From Ranitomeya variabilis (Eukaryota; Chordata; Amphibia; Anura; Dendrobatidae), in NCBI RefSeq assembly GCF_051348905.1, contig NW_027508062.1, positions 1-64,000 on the forward strand: a DNA stretch of 64,000 nt, given 5' to 3'. Under the pieces are notes generated by a model. That model was not told the origin of the DNA. It saw nothing but the letters and a program-made list of their open reading frames with translations, and did not search any database. This document shows, piece after piece, positions 22,990 to 34,812 of the stretch. The stretch's first letter is position 1. The number at the start of each line of letters is the position of its first letter. The position numbers and the translations under genes are program-made.

Positions 22990-23180
22990 AAGGAGTGCAC
23001 TGGTCCCGGAGATACTGCAATAACGGGTCAATGCGTGGAGTGGACAGAGCAAGCTCTTCTTCCATCTCCCTGTTCCAAAAATCCATTTAATATATGGTCC
23101 CCAAATAGGGGACGTATCAGATATTAAACTGATAAGAACAGATACTACACTTGATCTTAGCCAAAAGGCCGAGAAGCGAT
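22990..23180 (-). ncRNA. RNU2: U2 snRNA, copy 19
   Basis: Same as copy 1, with standard flanks. Confidence 0.95.
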
Positions 23181-23893
23181 ACCGAAGCCGCTGCGCCCCG
23201 TGGGCCGCACCAAGGCCTACCACCAATACCCATTGTGGAGACAGAGCAAAAGATTGCCGCAGGGAGGACATTTTCAGAAACTCTGGAGGGAGGCCTTCTC
23301 AATGACAGTTCTGCTGTCAATGACAGTTCTGCTGTGTATGTGTGTCTGTGTGTGAGAGACGGAGAGTGTGTGTGTCTGTCTGTCTGTCTGTCTGTGTGTG
23401 AGTGTTTGTTCAAGCTGTGCACGACGCGTTTTGAATCTGCATAACTCCGCCTACTTTGACCACACCCTCCAGCCAGCCCCATTGTGACAGCACATGAATG
23501 TTCCGTGCTAAGATTCTATCTACTGCAGGCAGCGCACCTGGTTGGTGAAAAGCATTAGAATGCTCACACACACACAGGTGTAGATGGACAAGACAAGCCT
23601 ATTCAAGATCAGCACAGGCACCATTTTTACTTACTTTTTTTCTTTTAAAAATGCATATAATACAACGCATTGAAAAACCGGTGGTCCACAAGAGGGAGAC
23701 AATGTTTCAAAAAAGAATTCCTGCGGTCAGAAATGCAGTATGTATGGCAGAACTACTCATTGAATGCTTCAATTTAAATAGCAAGTGCTGACAGACAGCA
23801 GGGGCCTAGTTTGGTAGCCGACACAGTATATTTGCAACACTGTAAGAAAGGCCTAAATCTTAACACACCTGTTGCAGCAACCAGTAAAGACAA

Positions 23894-23929
<36 letters not shown>

Positions 23930-24143
23930 CATATTGAATGCAATGCAATGTTTGACAGACATAGGTGAAAGCAAGGCCAGGCAAGGCGCAGAAAATGTTG
24001 CAATTGGCCAGGAGAAATCAAACAAAATGCTACACTTGGCCTGAGAAAAGTGCTTCTTTGACCCTGAAATCAATTCCCATAAAGGGTTAAAAGACAACTC
24101 GCGCTGATTTCAATTCAATCTGTTTTTAGAAACTGGATCAGAG

Positions 24144-24334
24144 AAGGAGTGCACTGGTCCCGGAGATACTGCAATAACGGGTCAATGCGTGGAGTGGACA
24201 GAGCAAGCTCTTCTTCCATCTCCCTGTTCCAAAAATCCATTTAATATATGGTCCCCAAATAGGGGACGTATCAGATATTAAACTGATAAGAACAGATACT
24301 ACACTTGATCTTAGCCAAAAGGCCGAGAAGCGAT
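24144..24334 (-). ncRNA. RNU2: U2 snRNA, copy 20
   Basis: Same as copy 1, with standard flanks. Confidence 0.95.
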
Positions 24335-25047
24335 ACCGAAGCCGCTGCGCCCCGTGGGCCGCACCAAGGCCTACCACCAATACCCATTGTGGAGACAGAG
24401 CAAAAGATTGCCGCAGGGAGGACATTTTCAGAAACTCTGGAGGGAGGCCTTCTCAATGACAGTTCTGCTGTCAATGACAGTTCTGCTGTGTATGTGTGTC
24501 TGTGTGTGAGAGACGGAGAGTGTGTGTGTCTGTCTGTCTGTCTGTCTGTGTGTGAGTGTTTGTTCAAGCTGTGCACGACGCGTTTTGAATCTGCATAACT
24601 CCGCCTACTTTGACCACACCCTCCAGCCAGCCCCATTGTGACAGCACATGAATGTTCCGTGCTAAGATTCTATCTACTGCAGGCAGCGCACCTGGTTGGT
24701 GAAAAGCATTAGAATGCTCACACACACACAGGTGTAGATGGACAAGACAAGCCTATTCAAGATCAGCACAGGCACCATTTTTACTTACTTTTTTTCTTTT
24801 AAAAATGCATATAATACAACGCATTGAAAAACCGGTGGTCCACAAGAGGGAGACAATGTTTCAAAAAAGAATTCCTGCGGTCAGAAATGCAGTATGTATG
24901 GCAGAACTACTCATTGAATGCTTCAATTTAAATAGCAAGTGCTGACAGACAGCAGGGGCCTAGTTTGGTAGCCGACACAGTATATTTGCAACACTGTAAG
25001 AAAGGCCTAAATCTTAACACACCTGTTGCAGCAACCAGTAAAGACAA

Positions 25048-25083
<36 letters not shown>

Positions 25084-25297
25084 CATATTGAATGCAATGC
25101 AATGTTTGACAGACATAGGTGAAAGCAAGGCCAGGCAAGGCGCAGAAAATGTTGCAATTGGCCAGGAGAAATCAAACAAAATGCTACACTTGGCCTGAGA
25201 AAAGTGCTTCTTTGACCCTGAAATCAATTCCCATAAAGGGTTAAAAGACAACTCGCGCTGATTTCAATTCAATCTGTTTTTAGAAACTGGATCAGAG

Positions 25298-25488
25298 AAG
25301 GAGTGCACTGGTCCCGGAGATACTGCAATAACGGGTCAATGCGTGGAGTGGACAGAGCAAGCTCTTCTTCCATCTCCCTGTTCCAAAAATCCATTTAATA
25401 TATGGTCCCCAAATAGGGGACGTATCAGATATTAAACTGATAAGAACAGATACTACACTTGATCTTAGCCAAAAGGCCGAGAAGCGAT
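25298..25488 (-). ncRNA. RNU2: U2 snRNA, copy 21
   Basis: Same as copy 1, with standard flanks. Confidence 0.95.
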
Positions 25489-26201
25489 ACCGAAGCCGCT
25501 GCGCCCCGTGGGCCGCACCAAGGCCTACCACCAATACCCATTGTGGAGACAGAGCAAAAGATTGCCGCAGGGAGGACATTTTCAGAAACTCTGGAGGGAG
25601 GCCTTCTCAATGACAGTTCTGCTGTCAATGACAGTTCTGCTGTGTATGTGTGTCTGTGTGTGAGAGACGGAGAGTGTGTGTGTCTGTCTGTCTGTCTGTC
25701 TGTGTGTGAGTGTTTGTTCAAGCTGTGCACGACGCGTTTTGAATCTGCATAACTCCGCCTACTTTGACCACACCCTCCAGCCAGCCCCATTGTGACAGCA
25801 CATGAATGTTCCGTGCTAAGATTCTATCTACTGCAGGCAGCGCACCTGGTTGGTGAAAAGCATTAGAATGCTCACACACACACAGGTGTAGATGGACAAG
25901 ACAAGCCTATTCAAGATCAGCACAGGCACCATTTTTACTTACTTTTTTTCTTTTAAAAATGCATATAATACAACGCATTGAAAAACCGGTGGTCCACAAG
26001 AGGGAGACAATGTTTCAAAAAAGAATTCCTGCGGTCAGAAATGCAGTATGTATGGCAGAACTACTCATTGAATGCTTCAATTTAAATAGCAAGTGCTGAC
26101 AGACAGCAGGGGCCTAGTTTGGTAGCCGACACAGTATATTTGCAACACTGTAAGAAAGGCCTAAATCTTAACACACCTGTTGCAGCAACCAGTAAAGACA
26201 A

Positions 26202-26237
<36 letters not shown>

Positions 26238-26451
26238 CATATTGAATGCAATGCAATGTTTGACAGACATAGGTGAAAGCAAGGCCAGGCAAGGCGCAGA
26301 AAATGTTGCAATTGGCCAGGAGAAATCAAACAAAATGCTACACTTGGCCTGAGAAAAGTGCTTCTTTGACCCTGAAATCAATTCCCATAAAGGGTTAAAA
26401 GACAACTCGCGCTGATTTCAATTCAATCTGTTTTTAGAAACTGGATCAGAG

Positions 26452-26642
26452 AAGGAGTGCACTGGTCCCGGAGATACTGCAATAACGGGTCAATGCGTGG
26501 AGTGGACAGAGCAAGCTCTTCTTCCATCTCCCTGTTCCAAAAATCCATTTAATATATGGTCCCCAAATAGGGGACGTATCAGATATTAAACTGATAAGAA
26601 CAGATACTACACTTGATCTTAGCCAAAAGGCCGAGAAGCGAT
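26452..26642 (-). ncRNA. RNU2: U2 snRNA, copy 22
   Basis: Same as copy 1, with standard flanks. Confidence 0.95.
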
Positions 26643-27355
26643 ACCGAAGCCGCTGCGCCCCGTGGGCCGCACCAAGGCCTACCACCAATACCCATTGTGG
26701 AGACAGAGCAAAAGATTGCCGCAGGGAGGACATTTTCAGAAACTCTGGAGGGAGGCCTTCTCAATGACAGTTCTGCTGTCAATGACAGTTCTGCTGTGTA
26801 TGTGTGTCTGTGTGTGAGAGACGGAGAGTGTGTGTGTCTGTCTGTCTGTCTGTCTGTGTGTGAGTGTTTGTTCAAGCTGTGCACGACGCGTTTTGAATCT
26901 GCATAACTCCGCCTACTTTGACCACACCCTCCAGCCAGCCCCATTGTGACAGCACATGAATGTTCCGTGCTAAGATTCTATCTACTGCAGGCAGCGCACC
27001 TGGTTGGTGAAAAGCATTAGAATGCTCACACACACACAGGTGTAGATGGACAAGACAAGCCTATTCAAGATCAGCACAGGCACCATTTTTACTTACTTTT
27101 TTTCTTTTAAAAATGCATATAATACAACGCATTGAAAAACCGGTGGTCCACAAGAGGGAGACAATGTTTCAAAAAAGAATTCCTGCGGTCAGAAATGCAG
27201 TATGTATGGCAGAACTACTCATTGAATGCTTCAATTTAAATAGCAAGTGCTGACAGACAGCAGGGGCCTAGTTTGGTAGCCGACACAGTATATTTGCAAC
27301 ACTGTAAGAAAGGCCTAAATCTTAACACACCTGTTGCAGCAACCAGTAAAGACAA

Positions 27356-27391
<36 letters not shown>

Positions 27392-27605
27392 CATATTGAA
27401 TGCAATGCAATGTTTGACAGACATAGGTGAAAGCAAGGCCAGGCAAGGCGCAGAAAATGTTGCAATTGGCCAGGAGAAATCAAACAAAATGCTACACTTG
27501 GCCTGAGAAAAGTGCTTCTTTGACCCTGAAATCAATTCCCATAAAGGGTTAAAAGACAACTCGCGCTGATTTCAATTCAATCTGTTTTTAGAAACTGGAT
27601 CAGAG

Positions 27606-27796
27606 AAGGAGTGCACTGGTCCCGGAGATACTGCAATAACGGGTCAATGCGTGGAGTGGACAGAGCAAGCTCTTCTTCCATCTCCCTGTTCCAAAAATCC
27701 ATTTAATATATGGTCCCCAAATAGGGGACGTATCAGATATTAAACTGATAAGAACAGATACTACACTTGATCTTAGCCAAAAGGCCGAGAAGCGAT
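27606..27796 (-). ncRNA. RNU2: U2 snRNA, copy 23
   Basis: Same as copy 1, with standard flanks. Confidence 0.95.
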
Positions 27797-28509
27797 ACCG
27801 AAGCCGCTGCGCCCCGTGGGCCGCACCAAGGCCTACCACCAATACCCATTGTGGAGACAGAGCAAAAGATTGCCGCAGGGAGGACATTTTCAGAAACTCT
27901 GGAGGGAGGCCTTCTCAATGACAGTTCTGCTGTCAATGACAGTTCTGCTGTGTATGTGTGTCTGTGTGTGAGAGACGGAGAGTGTGTGTGTCTGTCTGTC
28001 TGTCTGTCTGTGTGTGAGTGTTTGTTCAAGCTGTGCACGACGCGTTTTGAATCTGCATAACTCCGCCTACTTTGACCACACCCTCCAGCCAGCCCCATTG
28101 TGACAGCACATGAATGTTCCGTGCTAAGATTCTATCTACTGCAGGCAGCGCACCTGGTTGGTGAAAAGCATTAGAATGCTCACACACACACAGGTGTAGA
28201 TGGACAAGACAAGCCTATTCAAGATCAGCACAGGCACCATTTTTACTTACTTTTTTTCTTTTAAAAATGCATATAATACAACGCATTGAAAAACCGGTGG
28301 TCCACAAGAGGGAGACAATGTTTCAAAAAAGAATTCCTGCGGTCAGAAATGCAGTATGTATGGCAGAACTACTCATTGAATGCTTCAATTTAAATAGCAA
28401 GTGCTGACAGACAGCAGGGGCCTAGTTTGGTAGCCGACACAGTATATTTGCAACACTGTAAGAAAGGCCTAAATCTTAACACACCTGTTGCAGCAACCAG
28501 TAAAGACAA

Positions 28510-28545
<36 letters not shown>

Positions 28546-28759
28546 CATATTGAATGCAATGCAATGTTTGACAGACATAGGTGAAAGCAAGGCCAGGCAA
28601 GGCGCAGAAAATGTTGCAATTGGCCAGGAGAAATCAAACAAAATGCTACACTTGGCCTGAGAAAAGTGCTTCTTTGACCCTGAAATCAATTCCCATAAAG
28701 GGTTAAAAGACAACTCGCGCTGATTTCAATTCAATCTGTTTTTAGAAACTGGATCAGAG

Positions 28760-28950
28760 AAGGAGTGCACTGGTCCCGGAGATACTGCAATAACGGGTCA
28801 ATGCGTGGAGTGGACAGAGCAAGCTCTTCTTCCATCTCCCTGTTCCAAAAATCCATTTAATATATGGTCCCCAAATAGGGGACGTATCAGATATTAAACT
28901 GATAAGAACAGATACTACACTTGATCTTAGCCAAAAGGCCGAGAAGCGAT
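28760..28950 (-). ncRNA. RNU2: U2 snRNA, copy 24
   Basis: Same as copy 1, with standard flanks. Confidence 0.95.
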
Positions 28951-29663
28951 ACCGAAGCCGCTGCGCCCCGTGGGCCGCACCAAGGCCTACCACCAATACC
29001 CATTGTGGAGACAGAGCAAAAGATTGCCGCAGGGAGGACATTTTCAGAAACTCTGGAGGGAGGCCTTCTCAATGACAGTTCTGCTGTCAATGACAGTTCT
29101 GCTGTGTATGTGTGTCTGTGTGTGAGAGACGGAGAGTGTGTGTGTCTGTCTGTCTGTCTGTCTGTGTGTGAGTGTTTGTTCAAGCTGTGCACGACGCGTT
29201 TTGAATCTGCATAACTCCGCCTACTTTGACCACACCCTCCAGCCAGCCCCATTGTGACAGCACATGAATGTTCCGTGCTAAGATTCTATCTACTGCAGGC
29301 AGCGCACCTGGTTGGTGAAAAGCATTAGAATGCTCACACACACACAGGTGTAGATGGACAAGACAAGCCTATTCAAGATCAGCACAGGCACCATTTTTAC
29401 TTACTTTTTTTCTTTTAAAAATGCATATAATACAACGCATTGAAAAACCGGTGGTCCACAAGAGGGAGACAATGTTTCAAAAAAGAATTCCTGCGGTCAG
29501 AAATGCAGTATGTATGGCAGAACTACTCATTGAATGCTTCAATTTAAATAGCAAGTGCTGACAGACAGCAGGGGCCTAGTTTGGTAGCCGACACAGTATA
29601 TTTGCAACACTGTAAGAAAGGCCTAAATCTTAACACACCTGTTGCAGCAACCAGTAAAGACAA

Positions 29664-29699
<36 letters not shown>

Positions 29700-29913
29700 C
29701 ATATTGAATGCAATGCAATGTTTGACAGACATAGGTGAAAGCAAGGCCAGGCAAGGCGCAGAAAATGTTGCAATTGGCCAGGAGAAATCAAACAAAATGC
29801 TACACTTGGCCTGAGAAAAGTGCTTCTTTGACCCTGAAATCAATTCCCATAAAGGGTTAAAAGACAACTCGCGCTGATTTCAATTCAATCTGTTTTTAGA
29901 AACTGGATCAGAG

Positions 29914-30104
29914 AAGGAGTGCACTGGTCCCGGAGATACTGCAATAACGGGTCAATGCGTGGAGTGGACAGAGCAAGCTCTTCTTCCATCTCCCTGTTCC
30001 AAAAATCCATTTAATATATGGTCCCCAAATAGGGGACGTATCAGATATTAAACTGATAAGAACAGATACTACACTTGATCTTAGCCAAAAGGCCGAGAAG
30101 CGAT
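29914..30104 (-). ncRNA. RNU2: U2 snRNA, copy 25
   Basis: Same as copy 1, with standard flanks. Confidence 0.95.
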
Positions 30105-30817
30105 ACCGAAGCCGCTGCGCCCCGTGGGCCGCACCAAGGCCTACCACCAATACCCATTGTGGAGACAGAGCAAAAGATTGCCGCAGGGAGGACATTTTCA
30201 GAAACTCTGGAGGGAGGCCTTCTCAATGACAGTTCTGCTGTCAATGACAGTTCTGCTGTGTATGTGTGTCTGTGTGTGAGAGACGGAGAGTGTGTGTGTC
30301 TGTCTGTCTGTCTGTCTGTGTGTGAGTGTTTGTTCAAGCTGTGCACGACGCGTTTTGAATCTGCATAACTCCGCCTACTTTGACCACACCCTCCAGCCAG
30401 CCCCATTGTGACAGCACATGAATGTTCCGTGCTAAGATTCTATCTACTGCAGGCAGCGCACCTGGTTGGTGAAAAGCATTAGAATGCTCACACACACACA
30501 GGTGTAGATGGACAAGACAAGCCTATTCAAGATCAGCACAGGCACCATTTTTACTTACTTTTTTTCTTTTAAAAATGCATATAATACAACGCATTGAAAA
30601 ACCGGTGGTCCACAAGAGGGAGACAATGTTTCAAAAAAGAATTCCTGCGGTCAGAAATGCAGTATGTATGGCAGAACTACTCATTGAATGCTTCAATTTA
30701 AATAGCAAGTGCTGACAGACAGCAGGGGCCTAGTTTGGTAGCCGACACAGTATATTTGCAACACTGTAAGAAAGGCCTAAATCTTAACACACCTGTTGCA
30801 GCAACCAGTAAAGACAA

Positions 30818-30853
<36 letters not shown>

Positions 30854-31067
30854 CATATTGAATGCAATGCAATGTTTGACAGACATAGGTGAAAGCAAGG
30901 CCAGGCAAGGCGCAGAAAATGTTGCAATTGGCCAGGAGAAATCAAACAAAATGCTACACTTGGCCTGAGAAAAGTGCTTCTTTGACCCTGAAATCAATTC
31001 CCATAAAGGGTTAAAAGACAACTCGCGCTGATTTCAATTCAATCTGTTTTTAGAAACTGGATCAGAG

Positions 31068-31258
31068 AAGGAGTGCACTGGTCCCGGAGATACTGCAATA
31101 ACGGGTCAATGCGTGGAGTGGACAGAGCAAGCTCTTCTTCCATCTCCCTGTTCCAAAAATCCATTTAATATATGGTCCCCAAATAGGGGACGTATCAGAT
31201 ATTAAACTGATAAGAACAGATACTACACTTGATCTTAGCCAAAAGGCCGAGAAGCGAT
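31068..31258 (-). ncRNA. RNU2: U2 snRNA, copy 26
   Basis: Same as copy 1, with standard flanks. Confidence 0.95.
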
Positions 31259-31971
31259 ACCGAAGCCGCTGCGCCCCGTGGGCCGCACCAAGGCCTACCA
31301 CCAATACCCATTGTGGAGACAGAGCAAAAGATTGCCGCAGGGAGGACATTTTCAGAAACTCTGGAGGGAGGCCTTCTCAATGACAGTTCTGCTGTCAATG
31401 ACAGTTCTGCTGTGTATGTGTGTCTGTGTGTGAGAGACGGAGAGTGTGTGTGTCTGTCTGTCTGTCTGTCTGTGTGTGAGTGTTTGTTCAAGCTGTGCAC
31501 GACGCGTTTTGAATCTGCATAACTCCGCCTACTTTGACCACACCCTCCAGCCAGCCCCATTGTGACAGCACATGAATGTTCCGTGCTAAGATTCTATCTA
31601 CTGCAGGCAGCGCACCTGGTTGGTGAAAAGCATTAGAATGCTCACACACACACAGGTGTAGATGGACAAGACAAGCCTATTCAAGATCAGCACAGGCACC
31701 ATTTTTACTTACTTTTTTTCTTTTAAAAATGCATATAATACAACGCATTGAAAAACCGGTGGTCCACAAGAGGGAGACAATGTTTCAAAAAAGAATTCCT
31801 GCGGTCAGAAATGCAGTATGTATGGCAGAACTACTCATTGAATGCTTCAATTTAAATAGCAAGTGCTGACAGACAGCAGGGGCCTAGTTTGGTAGCCGAC
31901 ACAGTATATTTGCAACACTGTAAGAAAGGCCTAAATCTTAACACACCTGTTGCAGCAACCAGTAAAGACAA

Positions 31972-32007
<36 letters not shown>

Positions 32008-32221
32008 CATATTGAATGCAATGCAATGTTTGACAGACATAGGTGAAAGCAAGGCCAGGCAAGGCGCAGAAAATGTTGCAATTGGCCAGGAGAAATCAAA
32101 CAAAATGCTACACTTGGCCTGAGAAAAGTGCTTCTTTGACCCTGAAATCAATTCCCATAAAGGGTTAAAAGACAACTCGCGCTGATTTCAATTCAATCTG
32201 TTTTTAGAAACTGGATCAGAG

Positions 32222-32412
32222 AAGGAGTGCACTGGTCCCGGAGATACTGCAATAACGGGTCAATGCGTGGAGTGGACAGAGCAAGCTCTTCTTCCATCTC
32301 CCTGTTCCAAAAATCCATTTAATATATGGTCCCCAAATAGGGGACGTATCAGATATTAAACTGATAAGAACAGATACTACACTTGATCTTAGCCAAAAGG
32401 CCGAGAAGCGAT
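32222..32412 (-). ncRNA. RNU2: U2 snRNA, copy 27
   Basis: Same as copy 1, with standard flanks. Confidence 0.95.
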
Positions 32413-33125
32413 ACCGAAGCCGCTGCGCCCCGTGGGCCGCACCAAGGCCTACCACCAATACCCATTGTGGAGACAGAGCAAAAGATTGCCGCAGGGAGGA
32501 CATTTTCAGAAACTCTGGAGGGAGGCCTTCTCAATGACAGTTCTGCTGTCAATGACAGTTCTGCTGTGTATGTGTGTCTGTGTGTGAGAGACGGAGAGTG
32601 TGTGTGTCTGTCTGTCTGTCTGTCTGTGTGTGAGTGTTTGTTCAAGCTGTGCACGACGCGTTTTGAATCTGCATAACTCCGCCTACTTTGACCACACCCT
32701 CCAGCCAGCCCCATTGTGACAGCACATGAATGTTCCGTGCTAAGATTCTATCTACTGCAGGCAGCGCACCTGGTTGGTGAAAAGCATTAGAATGCTCACA
32801 CACACACAGGTGTAGATGGACAAGACAAGCCTATTCAAGATCAGCACAGGCACCATTTTTACTTACTTTTTTTCTTTTAAAAATGCATATAATACAACGC
32901 ATTGAAAAACCGGTGGTCCACAAGAGGGAGACAATGTTTCAAAAAAGAATTCCTGCGGTCAGAAATGCAGTATGTATGGCAGAACTACTCATTGAATGCT
33001 TCAATTTAAATAGCAAGTGCTGACAGACAGCAGGGGCCTAGTTTGGTAGCCGACACAGTATATTTGCAACACTGTAAGAAAGGCCTAAATCTTAACACAC
33101 CTGTTGCAGCAACCAGTAAAGACAA

Positions 33126-33161
<36 letters not shown>

Positions 33162-33375
33162 CATATTGAATGCAATGCAATGTTTGACAGACATAGGTGA
33201 AAGCAAGGCCAGGCAAGGCGCAGAAAATGTTGCAATTGGCCAGGAGAAATCAAACAAAATGCTACACTTGGCCTGAGAAAAGTGCTTCTTTGACCCTGAA
33301 ATCAATTCCCATAAAGGGTTAAAAGACAACTCGCGCTGATTTCAATTCAATCTGTTTTTAGAAACTGGATCAGAG

Positions 33376-33566
33376 AAGGAGTGCACTGGTCCCGGAGATA
33401 CTGCAATAACGGGTCAATGCGTGGAGTGGACAGAGCAAGCTCTTCTTCCATCTCCCTGTTCCAAAAATCCATTTAATATATGGTCCCCAAATAGGGGACG
33501 TATCAGATATTAAACTGATAAGAACAGATACTACACTTGATCTTAGCCAAAAGGCCGAGAAGCGAT
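33376..33566 (-). ncRNA. RNU2: U2 snRNA, copy 28
   Basis: Same as copy 1. It is the last intact copy before the large insertion. Confidence 0.95.
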
Positions 33567-34279
33567 ACCGAAGCCGCTGCGCCCCGTGGGCCGCACCAAG
33601 GCCTACCACCAATACCCATTGTGGAGACAGAGCAAAAGATTGCCGCAGGGAGGACATTTTCAGAAACTCTGGAGGGAGGCCTTCTCAATGACAGTTCTGC
33701 TGTCAATGACAGTTCTGCTGTGTATGTGTGTCTGTGTGTGAGAGACGGAGAGTGTGTGTGTCTGTCTGTCTGTCTGTCTGTGTGTGAGTGTTTGTTCAAG
33801 CTGTGCACGACGCGTTTTGAATCTGCATAACTCCGCCTACTTTGACCACACCCTCCAGCCAGCCCCATTGTGACAGCACATGAATGTTCCGTGCTAAGAT
33901 TCTATCTACTGCAGGCAGCGCACCTGGTTGGTGAAAAGCATTAGAATGCTCACACACACACAGGTGTAGATGGACAAGACAAGCCTATTCAAGATCAGCA
34001 CAGGCACCATTTTTACTTACTTTTTTTCTTTTAAAAATGCATATAATACAACGCATTGAAAAACCGGTGGTCCACAAGAGGGAGACAATGTTTCAAAAAA
34101 GAATTCCTGCGGTCAGAAATGCAGTATGTATGGCAGAACTACTCATTGAATGCTTCAATTTAAATAGCAAGTGCTGACAGACAGCAGGGGCCTAGTTTGG
34201 TAGCCGACACAGTATATTTGCAACACTGTAAGAAAGGCCTAAATCTTAACACACCTGTTGCAGCAACCAGTAAAGACAA

Positions 34280-34315
<36 letters not shown>

Positions 34316-34529
34316 CATATTGAATGCAATGCAATGTTTGACAGACATAGGTGAAAGCAAGGCCAGGCAAGGCGCAGAAAATGTTGCAATTGGCCAGGAG
34401 AAATCAAACAAAATGCTACACTTGGCCTGAGAAAAGTGCTTCTTTGACCCTGAAATCAATTCCCATAAAGGGTTAAAAGACAACTCGCGCTGATTTCAAT
34501 TCAATCTGTTTTTAGAAACTGGATCAGAG

Positions 34530-34683
34530 AAGGAGTGCACTGGTCCCGGAGATACTGCAATAACGGGTCAATGCGTGGAGTGGACAGAGCAAGCTCTTCT
34601 TCCATCTCCCTGTTCCAAAAATCCATTTAATATATGGTCCCCAAATAGGGGACGTATCAGATATTAAACTGATAAGAACAGAT
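34530..34683 (-). pseudogene. RNU2: U2 snRNA copy 29, 3' part (nt 38-191)
   Basis: The break is at exactly the same base as in copy 16: U2 sequence is normal from the 3' end to nt 38, then the element's A tail follows. The 3' box is intact. Confidence 0.95.
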
Positions 34684-34693
34684 TTTTTTTTTT
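34684..34693 (-). repeat. short A tail of the large element
   Basis: Ten T on the plus strand next to U2 nt 38, much shorter than the 51-nt tail of the small element. Confidence 0.85.
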
Positions 34694-34812
34694 AATTTGG
34701 CTATCCCTTACAAGGGGATAAAACCGTTTATTTAAAAACTTTTAACAAATTACAAGCAAAAAACAACAAATATCAAACCATATAAACTAAAGAAACTTTT
34801 ACAAAGATTTCC
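34694..34812 (-). other. 3' UTR of the large element with terminal hairpin
   Basis: Between the ORF2 stop and the tail. In the RNA a 6-bp stem with a 7-nt loop (TATCCC / GGGATA, 34715-34720 and 34702-34707) lies about 9 nt before the tail. This is a candidate recognition structure for the element's reverse transcriptase. An AATAAA (34727-34732, minus strand) is about 33 nt upstream of the tail and may act as a poly(A) signal. Confidence 0.65.

Larger units (their letters stand above)
19682..34683 (-). repeat. U2 snRNA tandem array, block 2
   Basis: Continuation of the same array between the two retrotransposon insertions. It begins with the first 37 nt of interrupted copy 16, holds intact copies 17-28, and ends with nt 38-191 of interrupted copy 29. 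All units here are 1154 bp with eight TTGA repeats. I see no unit-specific change. Confidence 0.97.
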
